DNA from: Paenibacillus thermotolerans
GTDB lineage: Bacteria; Bacillota; Bacilli; Paenibacillales; YIM-B00363
Assembly: GCF_028745515.1 (NCBI RefSeq)
Contig: NZ_JAQZSG010000006.1
Span: 124,001 to 188,000, forward strand
Length of the DNA stretch: 64,000 bases
Direction of reading: 5' to 3'
Positions within the stretch are counted from its first letter, which is position 1. Each line of letters begins with the position of its first letter. Below are positions 7,638 through 14,803 of the stretch, piece by piece. The translations under genes were made by a program, and so were the position numbers. The notes beneath the pieces were generated by a model, which was given only the letters and a program-made list of their open reading frames with translations, searched no databases and was not told the DNA's origin.

Positions 7638-8390
7638 TTGTTATCAAATATTGAAGCAATGAAGGTTGTTAATGGGTACATTGGCGTAGATGGTGGTTAT
7701 CTTGTCGGCTTTTCATATAGAAGCCATGAAGAATTTTATCCGATGTACTGTGGTCTTGATATTGACCCAAATCAGTATGAGGGAACCACGCGACAGAAAT
7801 TTATGAAAATCCTTTCGTCGGTTGACGCTCCAACTCAAGCGAAAATTTTGCGTGGCGTATTAGCGTATTGTCCTGTTGATAACGAGTACCATGCCGAACG
7901 GCGCCTGAAGCATAAACCGGAAATCGAAGAAATGATTCGACGCCTTGAAGGCGAATCGTTTCCCGTAGTCGAGAACCCGGAACTAACGATAACGTCTGAG
8001 TTCGTTGAAAGGGCGATTGCCGACGCCAAGGCTTTGATTGAAAATACTGGTGCGACTAGCGCGGTCGATAGGCTTCATACGTTGTTTCATGGGTATTTGA
8101 AAGAGCTTTGTCGCAAGAATAATATTTCATTTAACGACGATGCCAACGTTACCGCGCTTTTCAGCCTACTTAGGAATAATCACCCGGCATTCCAAAATAG
8201 CGGTAGCAATTCGCCGAACGTCGATAGAATGATTCGTTCGCTTGGAGCGATAGTCGATGTCTTTAATCCGATTAGGAACCGGGAAAGTATGTCTCACCCT
8301 AACGAGGTTCTGTTGGACGAACCAGAAGCGATTCTATTTATCAATATTGCACGGTCGGTTTTACAGTACATAAACTCGAAAGTAGGATAG
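7638..8390 (+). CDS. Abortive-infection C-terminal domain protein (AbiJ-like, HEPN type)
   Basis: The C-terminal half (about residues 120-250) matches the Abi_C/AbiJ-type domain: TSAVDRLHTLFHGYLKEL, a middle helix with ALFSLLRNNHPAF, then NPIRNRESMSHPNEVL. The last contains an R-x4-H motif as in HEPN ribonucleases. The N-terminal 110 residues resemble no family I know and may sense the trigger. Such proteins usually cleave RNA when a phage infects. TTG at 7638 follows GGGGCG; an in-frame TTG at 7620 is possible. The membrane-anchored gene at 8403 starts 12 bases later and is probably its partner. The pair sits beside the right end of element A, a usual place for cargo. Confidence 0.7.
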   Translation: MLSNIEAMKVVNGYIGVDGGYLVGFSYRSHEEFYPMYCGLDIDPNQYEGTTRQKFMKILSSVDAPTQAKILRGVLAYCPVDNEYHAERRLKHKPEIEEMIRRLEGESFPVVENPELTITSEFVERAIADAKALIENTGATSAVDRLHTLFHGYLKELCRKNNISFNDDANVTALFSLLRNNHPAFQNSGSNSPNVDRMIRSLGAIVDVFNPIRNRESMSHPNEVLLDEPEAILFINIARSVLQYINSKVG

Positions 8391-8402
8391 GAGAAGATAA
8401 CA

Positions 8403-9119
8403 TTGACTGTTCGGGAGTTAAAATTAGTTTTCGGGTTCATAATATTCTTTCTATGCTCAATCATAATCGGCCTTATTACATGGAAATTCAAGGATTCGAC
8501 TGACGTTATAAATCAAATATCATTGGTTTCAAGTATATCATCGATACTCTTAGCGATAATCGCAATAGTTTACGCTTTTTACCAAACATTTTCCTCGTCG
8601 AAGCAGACGGAGAACCTGCAGCGAACACTTGAAAACATGAGTGAAAAAGTAATTCAGCTTCAACACGTAAAGGATGACCTTTCGTTTGCTGTAAGGAATT
8701 TCGAGGAAATCCAAAGCTATCTACAACAGATTCATGAGACTAACACGAATAATCGAACCGACATTGTGAGTGTTTTGGACTACCTGAAAGGGAAAGACGT
8801 ACAAATACCGGAAGAAGTCGAGAAGGATATTTTAGACAGTACCGAGGAAATGGCAGCAATATTACCTTGGTTTGGAATGAGGTCTTATGGGATACTAAGT
8901 TATTTGAAAAGTAATTATAAACCTGGAGAAATTATTTCGATGGAAACGGTGAACAGACGCTTTAACACTGAAGAAGAAGGTACGAAAAGTTATAAGAAGA
9001 CAGGGATAGTATTGAAAAGACGCATGGATGAACTTTGTGAACAAGGATACTTAAAGTCAACTGAAATAAACGGGTATCCTGTATATACATTGACCAATAA
9101 AGAGCTTGATGTGTTTTAA
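8403..9119 (+). CDS. Membrane-anchored coiled-coil protein with C-terminal winged helix
   Basis: The 238-residue protein has two N-terminal membrane helices ([18 protein letters not shown] at 8-25 and [17 protein letters not shown] at 44-60), a cytoplasmic coiled coil (residues 65-120) and a C-terminal winged-helix-like domain ([41 protein letters not shown]). TTG follows AGGAGA. It is 12 bases behind the Abi/HEPN-type gene, so the two form a small operon. A membrane sensor or anchor for the putative RNase is an inference; no named system with this pair comes to mind. Confidence 0.65.
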   Translation: MTVRELKLVFGFIIFFLCSIIIGLITWKFKDSTDVINQISLVSSISSILLAIIAIVYAFYQTFSSSKQTENLQRTLENMSEKVIQLQHVKDDLSFAVRNFEEIQSYLQQIHETNTNNRTDIVSVLDYLKGKDVQIPEEVEKDILDSTEEMAAILPWFGMRSYGILSYLKSNYKPGEIISMETVNRRFNTEEEGTKSYKKTGIVLKRRMDELCEQGYLKSTEINGYPVYTLTNKELDVF

Positions 9120-9162
9120 TATCAACAACTTCTGTTGCAGTATTTTAAGAAAAGATGAACGC

Positions 9163-9191
9163 TTGACTACGCACCCTTTTGACATTAGAAT
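9163..9191 (+). promoter_or_regulatory. Outward-facing promoter at the right end of element A
   Basis: TTGACT (9163-9168) and TAGAAT (9186-9191) are exactly 17 bases apart and read to the right. Transcription would start within the first bases of the sigK fragment. The consensus match is good, but no gene of element A lies downstream of it. Confidence 0.45.
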
Positions 9192-9310
9192 CGAAATTCT
9201 TATGCACCTGCGCTCGCTCAAGAAGACAAGAAAGGACGTATCGCTTCACGACCCGATCGGCACGGATAAAGAAGGCAACGAAATTACATCAACATCATAG
9301 ACGTATTATC
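9192..9310 (+). other. Candidate attachment-site junctions of elements A and B in sigK
   Basis: The 7-base string CGAAATT occurs at 9192-9198 (left junction, codons for E-I) and again at 9279-9285 (right junction, codons for N-E-I), 87 bases apart and in the same reading frame. Each copy sits where sigK similarity begins or ends. The large serine recombinase of element B ends 25 bases to the right, as expected for attL of a recombinase-carrying element. The true crossover dinucleotides cannot be fixed without the outer junctions. Confidence 0.5.
9193..9288 (+). pseudogene. sigK: Internal fragment of sigK (sporulation sigma-K), cut on both sides
   Basis: 32 codons read [11 protein letters not shown], then TRKDVSLH, then [13 protein letters not shown]. 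This is the segment between the -10-recognition region and region 3 of the mother-cell sigma factor K, and it is nearly identical to my recollection of Paenibacillus sigK. The preceding residues (DIR-I) do not fit sigK and the next codons (TCA ACA TCA TAG) end the frame. In B. subtilis the skin element joins within the codons for ENEI, exactly where this fragment starts. About 15 bases past its end another frame reads IIDVLS, like the L-I-D-V/I-L that follows in SigK, so the right junction could be slightly further on with a small indel. The N- and C-terminal parts must lie outside the window if the gene is intact in pieces. Confidence 0.8.
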
Positions 9311-10872
9311 TATACCCGTTTTTTCGGACGTAGTACTAAAGTAAACTGATCATCTCGTTGATGCCTTTCTTTACGATAAACCGCATAGTGGAGTATCGAC
9401 TTAAGAAGATAATTCTTTTTAACCTCGTCGCCAGCACCTATTAATTTGTATGCCTCTAGTACACTTTCGACAAGTGGTATTAACTTTTCGGTAGCCTGAC
9501 TCCTCAATTCCTCTTCCTGTAATTCTTTTTTCTTCTGTTCAACTGTTCTGATTATTTCATTTGTTCTTTCGGCGATATTCTGAGAACGTTCCAAGAATGT
9601 TTGTTCATCATATATTCCTCGTTCCAAAAAGTCATGCAATTTATTTTTTTGTTGCTGAAACTCAGATAATTCCTTTTCAAGAAATGCGATCGATTTCTTG
9701 ATAAACATAATTTTATTCTCGTTTCCGGAATTTGTGGTGGGTTGATTCCATTTAACTTTGTAATCACTCAACCATGTTTCGAGTGACAAAATCAATTTTT
9801 TCTCAACATACTCATATCTAGAACTTTTGTTCTGGCACGACGGTGTATTGCATCGTAAATGAGCTGGGGCGTTTGTGTAGGGTCGATAAACCATAGTAGA
9901 ACCGCACATACTACATTTAATAAGCCCGGCTAAGGCTGTTGCTATTTTCGGTTTCCCTTTCTCGTCTAATTGGAATGGCGAATGATATTTTTCTTTCAGT
10001 TTTTCTTGCGCTATTTCGAATATGTGTTTGTCAACTAGTGGGTCATGCTTTCCATCTGCGATTACCCATTCCTCAACATTTCTTGTTCTTGTTTCTCGTT
10101 TTTTTCCTGGTACTTTTGATTTCTTCTGTTCTTTCTTTTTCCATGCAATTTTCCCGATGTAAACAATATTTTTAAGCATCGTTATTATGGATGCCGGCTT
10201 CCAAGCTATTCCTGTATAAGAAGGGAGTTTAAGTTTGTTCAGTTCACTTGCTATTTTACTGCTGCCCATCCCGTTTACGGGATCGGTGTACCACTCAAAT
10301 ATCATTTGGACGATCGGCGCTTGTTCGGGATGTGGTACCAGTAAACGACCACCTCGATCGTCATATTTAATCATATAACCATAAGGCGGTCTTGTTCCTA
10401 AATAGTTACCATCTTCAACAGAGCGGATGCGACCTCCCTGCAAACGTCTGTTTATTATTTTGAGTTCCTTACGGGCCATGAACGCTTCAAATTCACTGTA
10501 TTCTTCGTCGAACTCATCCGTAAGGTCATATACCTTTCGGGGAGTTATTATTTTTGTCTTTGATTTACGAAATGCATCAAGAATCATTCCTTGTTCCTGC
10601 ATGTTTCCGCGTCCGAAGCGGTCAACATCCATGACTAATACGGCATCATATTCATTGTTTTCAACAGCTTTTAGGAGCTGCTGCATCTCGGGTCGGAAAT
10701 CAATGAATTCTCCAGAAACGATTTCTTCATAAATTTTTACAATATTAAGATTAAAATTCTTTGCAGTTTTCAATAATGCTTTTTTGTGCTTTGCTAATGT
10801 TTCGCCTTCACCGCGCCGCTCTGCTTCTTCGTCTGCTCTGGATTTACGTAGGTATATAGCTACTTGGTCCAT
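9310..10872 (-). CDS. Large serine recombinase (prophage integrase, SpoIVCA-like position)
   Basis: The 520-residue protein has an N-terminal resolvase domain with nucleophile Ser11 (YLRKSRAD), DVDRFGRGNMQEQG near residue 80, then a recombinase domain (GGRIRSVEDGNYLGTRPPYG) and a zinc ribbon (CSMCGSTMVY ... CNTPSC). A long coiled coil (EFQQQKNKLHDFLERG) precedes the C-terminus. This is the architecture of phage integrases and of SpoIVCA, which excises the skin element from sigK. The start was set at ATG 10872, which has GGAG at the right distance. The gene points at the sigK fragment and ends 22 bases from it. It probably integrates and excises element B; excision during sporulation would need sigma-E-type control, which I could not see. 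Confidence 0.9.
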   Translation of the reverse strand: MDQVAIYLRKSRADEEAERRGEGETLAKHKKALLKTAKNFNLNIVKIYEEIVSGEFIDFRPEMQQLLKAVENNEYDAVLVMDVDRFGRGNMQEQGMILDAFRKSKTKIITPRKVYDLTDEFDEEYSEFEAFMARKELKIINRRLQGGRIRSVEDGNYLGTRPPYGYMIKYDDRGGRLLVPHPEQAPIVQMIFEWYTDPVNGMGSSKIASELNKLKLPSYTGIAWKPASIITMLKNIVYIGKIAWKKKEQKKSKVPGKKRETRTRNVEEWVIADGKHDPLVDKHIFEIAQEKLKEKYHSPFQLDEKGKPKIATALAGLIKCSMCGSTMVYRPYTNAPAHLRCNTPSCQNKSSRYEYVEKKLILSLETWLSDYKVKWNQPTTNSGNENKIMFIKKSIAFLEKELSEFQQQKNKLHDFLERGIYDEQTFLERSQNIAERTNEIIRTVEQKKKELQEEELRSQATEKLIPLVESVLEAYKLIGAGDEVKKNYLLKSILHYAVYRKERHQRDDQFTLVLRPKKRV

Positions 10873-10892
10873 AAGAACAACTCCTGTAGATT

Positions 10893-11795
10893 TTAAATAT
10901 GTCTCTCTGGTTTGAAATGCCCCATGTATACTCCGCAAATCTGAACTTCATTAGGCCAAACTTCAATTGTTTGGAACTTTTCATTTTCAGGTATCAATTG
11001 TATTTTAGGAGATCCTTCGGTCCATTTCATTCTTTTGAGTGTACCATCTTCTCCGTTGATAATAGCGGCTACGACCTGTCCGTTGTACTCGGCCCACTTT
11101 GCTTCACGCATGAAAACAATATCTCCACTTTCAATACCAACGTTTATCATTGAATTTCCATCTACTTTTAGAGCGAAGTCTGGCTGTCTTTTTGTAGGAA
11201 ATGGGTATCTCAAGTAATCCTCAATATTTTGGCTTGCCAAAAGACCATCACCGGCGCAAATGGTTCCAACAAGAGGAATTAGAACATCATCTAATTTTTC
11301 TATGTCAACAAGATTCGGGACTTCTTCATCACTATTAAGATACTCAAGGGAGACATCAAAATAATCTGCTATCGATTGAAGGAGTGAACCGTAACCATTA
11401 GGTATATAACCTTGTTCAAGGCCACTGTAAATAAATTTATTAATGAAAAACGGATAACCATTCATTCTTAAGTCGTCAACAACTTCTTCAATCGTTTTTT
11501 TATTTTTTAACCTGAGGTATTTTAGTTTCTCCGCGAGCTTCTCGTTAGGCTCGATATCCTCAATTAATTGTAGTTGTAAACTTACAGGAGAACTATCGTC
11601 ACTTTTACCCAATAAAAAGTCGAGTGTAACATTATGAAATTCAGCCAGTTTAACCAGGTACTCAATATCAGGACTGGAAATGTTATTTTCCCAAGCGTTG
11701 TATCTAGGTCGCTTTACCCCAAGTATTTCCGCCATTTCATCTTGCGTAATGTGTTTTTTACTCCTTAATTCACTGAGTCTTTTCCCAATTTTCAC
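10893..11795 (-). CDS. CI/LexA-type repressor with two helix-turn-helix domains and S24 protease
   Basis: The 300-residue protein has an XRE domain at residues 3-60 (ITQDEMAEILGVKRPRYNAWE) and a second, more diverged one at 83-155 (KLAEKLKYLRLKNKKTIEEV ... SIADYFDVSLEYL). An S24 peptidase domain follows: Ala181-Gly182 cleavage site (ICAGDG), Ser215 (DGNSMI) and Lys254 (GTLKRM). It should repress the lytic genes and self-cleave when RecA is activated. GTG at 11795 follows GAGGTG; an upstream GTG at 11810 is possible. It is transcribed leftwards with the integrase and divergently from the Cro-like gene. The duplicated DNA-binding region is unusual for this family. Confidence 0.88.
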   Translation of the reverse strand: MKIGKRLSELRSKKHITQDEMAEILGVKRPRYNAWENNISSPDIEYLVKLAEFHNVTLDFLLGKSDDSSPVSLQLQLIEDIEPNEKLAEKLKYLRLKNKKTIEEVVDDLRMNGYPFFINKFIYSGLEQGYIPNGYGSLLQSIADYFDVSLEYLNSDEEVPNLVDIEKLDDVLIPLVGTICAGDGLLASQNIEDYLRYPFPTKRQPDFALKVDGNSMINVGIESGDIVFMREAKWAEYNGQVVAAIINGEDGTLKRMKWTEGSPKIQLIPENEKFQTIEVWPNEVQICGVYMGHFKPERHI

Positions 11796-11834
11796 AACAA
11801 AACACCTCACGCTAAAATATTTATCAAAAAGTCA

Positions 11835-11863
11835 TTGACGATAAAAAAATTATCAAATATAAT
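11835..11863 (+). promoter_or_regulatory. Early lytic promoter overlapped by operator O1
   Basis: TTGACG (11835-11840) and TATAAT (11858-11863) are 17 bases apart. The spacer contains GATAAAAAAATTATC (11840-11854), an inverted repeat GATAA-N5-TTATC. The same sequence recurs at 12225 and a close copy at 12126, so it is very likely the repressor/Cro operator. Confidence 0.75.
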
Positions 11864-11888
11864 CGAGGTACAGAAAGGAGGGGAAAAA

Positions 11889-12122
11889 ATGACAAAAAGA
11901 GTTTCAAAACGCAGAGAAGCATTTTCACGCCATCGCAAAAAAATAGGGACCCAAAAGAAAGTTGCGTCCATGATCGGTGTTTCTGAAGTTTATATTCGAT
12001 TGATTGAGAGCGGAACATTGATGCCGGGCAGGGATACAATGTTCAAGTTGTCCGACGTGTTGGGAGCACCCGTTGAAGAGTTATTCCCGGATTACTTCCA
12101 AAACATTCCACAAAAAGCATAA
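11889..12122 (+). CDS. Cro-like XRE regulator
   Basis: The 77-residue protein starts at ATG 11889 after a near-perfect AGAAAGGAGGGG. Residues 10-60 form a Cro/C1 helix-turn-helix (TQKKVASMIGVSEVYIRLIE). It is the first rightward gene opposite the CI-type repressor, the usual place of Cro, and is flanked by the three GATAA-N5-TTATC sites. Confidence 0.8.
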   Translation: MTKRVSKRREAFSRHRKKIGTQKKVASMIGVSEVYIRLIESGTLMPGRDTMFKLSDVLGAPVEELFPDYFQNIPQKA

Positions 12123-12125
12123 ACA

Positions 12126-12140
12126 GATAAAAATATTATC
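12126..12140 (+). promoter_or_regulatory. Operator O2
   Basis: GATAAAAATATTATC has the same GATAA-N5-TTATC arms as the operators at 11840 and 12225. It lies directly behind the Cro-like gene. Confidence 0.6.
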
Positions 12141-12218
12141 TATAGTCAATAGTACATGATATTTATTTTATCGTCAACAAAATTTCGCGATCTTTTTCTC
12201 GGAATTTATTTTTATGCC

Positions 12219-12239
12219 TATAATGATAAAAAAATTATC
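12219..12239 (+). promoter_or_regulatory. Promoter -10 with operator O3
   Basis: TATAAT (12219-12224) is followed immediately by GATAAAAAAATTATC (12225-12239), identical to O1. The operator would cover the start point of a second rightward promoter serving the small gene at 12300. The -35 match (TTCTCG) is poor. Confidence 0.55.
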
Positions 12240-12299
12240 AAACATTGTACGAAGGGTGGACAAATTATCCTGCATACACATTTATTGAGGTGAAACATC

Positions 12300-12476
12300 T
12301 TGGAGAAAACCGGCGAATACGCAGCCACTTATCAGTTTGGGAACACCATTTGCCACATTGATGATTCGATGGTTGCAAAAACGCAAGAAGAAAATGACGA
12401 AATAGACAGGCGAGTTGGCGAAATCATTCGATCGATTTTCGAAGAACGCTTAATTAAACAACAAGAGGAAAAATGA
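12300..12476 (+). CDS. Small hypothetical protein
   Basis: A 58-residue frame starts with TTG 7 bases behind GAGGTGA. The sequence (MEKTGEYAATYQFGNTICHI, then a helical tail EIDRRVGEIIRSIFEERLIK) resembles small phage early proteins of unknown role. It is expressed directly from the O3-controlled promoter, which suggests an early function. Confidence 0.65.
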   Translation: MEKTGEYAATYQFGNTICHIDDSMVAKTQEENDEIDRRVGEIIRSIFEERLIKQQEEK

Positions 12477-12584
12477 TCGGGCGAACCGCCCACCTTCTTT
12501 TGCACTCAAATGAAATCAGTTTTCAAAGAGTTACTAGGATAGAAAAGTAGATTAAAAGATTAAAATTTTGGAGGTACATAACAC

Positions 12585-12845
12585 ATGGAATTAATGAAAG
12601 TATCCACAAAATCTAATCCGAGTTCTGTAGCAGGGGCATTGGCTGCTGTTCTTCGGGAAAAGGGAAGAGCTGAACTACAAGTTGTCGGAGCTGGTGCACT
12701 GAATAAAGCGGTTAAGGCAGTCGCAATCGCACGCGGTTTCGTAGCACCGCAAGGTGTGGACCTGATCTGTATCCCTGCATTTACGGATATCGTGATCGAT
12801 GGAGAGGACCGGACGGCAATTAAGCTTATTGTTGAACCGCGATAA
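12585..12845 (+). CDS. spoVS: Stage V sporulation protein S homologue
   Basis: The 86 residues match SpoVS along the full length: MELMKVSTKSNPSSVAGALA, RGKAELQVVGAGALNKAVKA-like core, and AFTDIVIDGEDRTAIKLIVEP. SpoVS is an Alba-like nucleic-acid-binding protein that influences spore coat and septation in Bacillus; its exact biochemical role is uncertain. GGAGG is well placed before the ATG. A spoVS copy in the early region of a prophage inserted in sigK suggests interplay with host sporulation, but the link is inference. Confidence 0.9.
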   Translation: MELMKVSTKSNPSSVAGALAAVLREKGRAELQVVGAGALNKAVKAVAIARGFVAPQGVDLICIPAFTDIVIDGEDRTAIKLIVEPR

Positions 12846-12858
12846 GGGGCTGAAGCAG

Positions 12859-13971
12859 TTGTTAATCGATATTAGAAAAATCAAAGTAAGTGACCGTATC
12901 CGAAAGGACTTCGGAAACATCGAAGAACTCGCGGAGGACATAAAGTTAAACGGGCTGATCAATCCGCCGGTCGTTACACCGGAATATGAGCTGATCGCTG
13001 GGGAACGCCGACTAAGAGCCTGCAAACATTTGGGGTTCCAACAAATCGAAGTAAGGATTATGACAGTAACGGATTTCGAACACCAATTGAAGCTTGAGAT
13101 TTCCGAGAACGAGCACCGGAAGGAATTCACCTTCTCAGAACGTGTTGAATGGGCTAAACGCTTGGAGCAAGTCGAAAAGCTTAAGGCAAAAGAACGTATG
13201 GCAGGTAAGGAAAATTTACCTGACCATGAATCCGGGCAAGTAAGGGACATTGTTGCAGAGCAGGCCGGATTTGGCAGCGGGAAGCAATACGATAAAGCCA
13301 AGTTCATAGCCGAAAATGCAACGCCTGAGATCATTCAACAGTTAGATGACGGCATTATCAGTACGCATCGCGCCTTCATCGAAACGAAAGAACGTTTGGA
13401 ATCTGAACTTCGGGCAGCGGAGGAACGAGCTGAACTGGCCGAACAGGAGGCGGACAAGCTCAAACGGCAGTTTAAGAACGCTGTGCCGGCGGAACAAGTT
13501 GAAGAGGCTGTCTCCGCTGCTGTGGAGCGGCATCAAGAAGAAACAGCGGTGTTCATCCGGGAAAAAGAAAGTGAAGCAGAAACCCGGTTAAAACAGCAAG
13601 AAAAGCTTTGGAAGGCAAAGTTGGACGAAGAATTACAAAACGAACGCTTAAAAATGGAGCATTTAAGATCCGGGTATCAACGTGCGAAGGAAGAGTTGGA
13701 GACACTGAAGCTTCAGCAGCCAGCGGAATTTGACGAGCAAATGGCAGAAGCTCAAATGAAGAAACTCCGATTTGAAGCGGATAACAGCACGATTCAAGTC
13801 AGCATACATATCAAACAGTTTCTTCAAAAAGTCGGAATCACTTCCTTCATGCTCGGGGCAGTTGCGAACGCAAGTAGTAGCGAGAAAAAGCGGCTATTGG
13901 AAAGTTTGGACATGCTCCAAACCTTCATAGACCAAATTAAACCGGCTGTAAACGGCAGAAAGGTGGTTTAA
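12859..13971 (+). CDS. ParB-like nuclease-domain protein with long coiled coil
   Basis: The first 90 residues are a ParB/sulfiredoxin-fold domain (IRKIKVSDRIRKDFGNIEEL, NGLINPPVV, ELIAGERRLRACKHLG), followed by a KorB/ParB-type helical region to about residue 190. Residues 190-300 form a coiled coil (LRAAEERAELAEQEADKLKR). Phage proteins of this type may bind or nick DNA; partition is unlikely without ParA. The TTG start at 12859 follows AAGGGG and removes overlap with spoVS; an ATG at 12799 is the alternative. Confidence 0.8.
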   Translation: MLIDIRKIKVSDRIRKDFGNIEELAEDIKLNGLINPPVVTPEYELIAGERRLRACKHLGFQQIEVRIMTVTDFEHQLKLEISENEHRKEFTFSERVEWAKRLEQVEKLKAKERMAGKENLPDHESGQVRDIVAEQAGFGSGKQYDKAKFIAENATPEIIQQLDDGIISTHRAFIETKERLESELRAAEERAELAEQEADKLKRQFKNAVPAEQVEEAVSAAVERHQEETAVFIREKESEAETRLKQQEKLWKAKLDEELQNERLKMEHLRSGYQRAKEELETLKLQQPAEFDEQMAEAQMKKLRFEADNSTIQVSIHIKQFLQKVGITSFMLGAVANASSSEKKRLLESLDMLQTFIDQIKPAVNGRKVV

Positions 13972-13975
13972 GCAA

Positions 13976-14398
13976 ATGGCTTTGGCAGAACAACCGGATT
14001 TCCTCAGTATTGTCGAACGGCAAATGCATCTTACGGAAGCACAGGGCGCGGCGATCAGAGTTTTGGTCGAAGGCATCAAGCAAATGCATGCGGATGTTAA
14101 CGAGAAGGTAGAAGAAGTTCAGATCATGGTTCAAGAGGTCAGGGATAGCGTCACCTTATCCGACTCCGAATGCTATCAGCTGCAGTATGCGGTTCGAATG
14201 AAATCCAACACCTTAACAAAAGACCGTTTCAAAGAATCGGACGAAAAATTCAAGGATATGGTGGGACGCTATCGCCGGATGATTTGGAGTAAGCTGAAAG
14301 ATCAATTCAGTGTAGCTAAATATTCCCACATTCGCCGAATCGACTTCGATGATGCCGTTGATTTCGTTCAGAATTTTAGGCCGGAGGATTACATCTGA
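13976..14398 (+). CDS. ORF6C-type phage protein
   Basis: The C-terminal half (residues 60-138) fits the ORF6C domain found behind phage antirepressors (RYRRMIWSKLKDQFSVAKYS, then HIRRIDFDDAVDFVQNF). The N-terminal half is a helical region with no antirepressor domain. It begins 4 bases after the ParB-like gene and shares ATGA with the next small gene. DNA binding is likely; the role is unknown. Confidence 0.7.
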   Translation: MALAEQPDFLSIVERQMHLTEAQGAAIRVLVEGIKQMHADVNEKVEEVQIMVQEVRDSVTLSDSECYQLQYAVRMKSNTLTKDRFKESDEKFKDMVGRYRRMIWSKLKDQFSVAKYSHIRRIDFDDAVDFVQNFRPEDYI

Positions 14399-14508
14399 TG
14401 GACCAGATTCGTGAAATTCTCCGCTACATGAAGTTTGAAGATGTAATTTCAGTACTGTTATTAATTCCTACCTTTGTTTTTCTCTATGTATTGGTGGTGT
14501 TCAGATGA
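14398..14508 (+). CDS. Small membrane protein
   Basis: A 36-residue frame overlaps the preceding stop codon (TGATG) and the next start. It has a charged N-terminus (MDQIREILRYMKFED) and one membrane helix (VISVLLLIPTFVFLYVLVVF). Coupled translation supports it being expressed. No function can be assigned. Confidence 0.55.
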   Translation: MDQIREILRYMKFEDVISVLLLIPTFVFLYVLVVFR

Positions 14509-14651
14509 AGGTTAAAGTCGAAGGGGTTTATCTCTCCCTGGAGAAGCGGCAACAGTTTGAACGAAAAAACGCGAACGTTGGTAAAAAGAGAAAAGCCGAC
14601 TCTGCAAAGTCAGCTTTTCAGAAGCTTTTGGAGTGTTTCATTCGGCGATAA
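14505..14651 (+). CDS. Small basic protein overlapping a terminator
   Basis: A 48-residue basic frame (MKVKVEGVYLSLEKRQQFER ... KKRKADSAKS) begins in the stop of the previous gene (ATGA). A terminator-like hairpin lies inside it at 14591-14618. Either the hairpin is weak and the frame is real, or the transcript ends before the stop codon. Confidence 0.4.
   Translation: MKVKVEGVYLSLEKRQQFERKNANVGKKRKADSAKSAFQKLLECFIRR
14591..14618 (+). terminator. Terminator-like hairpin
   Basis: AAAAGC-C-GACT pairs with AGTC-A-GCTTTT around a 6-base loop with one mismatch, ending in four T. It may separate the regulatory cluster from the PAPS-reductase-like gene. Confidence 0.4.
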
Positions 14652-14803
14652 TCACTCGGCAAAGTAATTGTCGCCTCCATTCTAACATTTTTATGAAAAG
14701 GATTGGGGAAAAAGTTTTTTCAGAGGCTTACCAAAAAAAGCGAACCGTCATTGGAAGCAGATGGCGGAGCTCTGCTTATGGGAGTAGGTAGGAGGGGTGG
14801 TAA

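Noticed and set aside
9106..9300. A genuine 64-residue gene starting at 9106
   Set aside because: Its C-terminal half is sigK sequence and the N-terminal half is non-coding end of element A; there is no ribosome-binding site.
12675..13334. 219-codon minus-strand frame opposite spoVS and the ParB-like gene
   Set aside because: Serine/leucine-rich shadow frame without start signals, opposite two well-supported genes.
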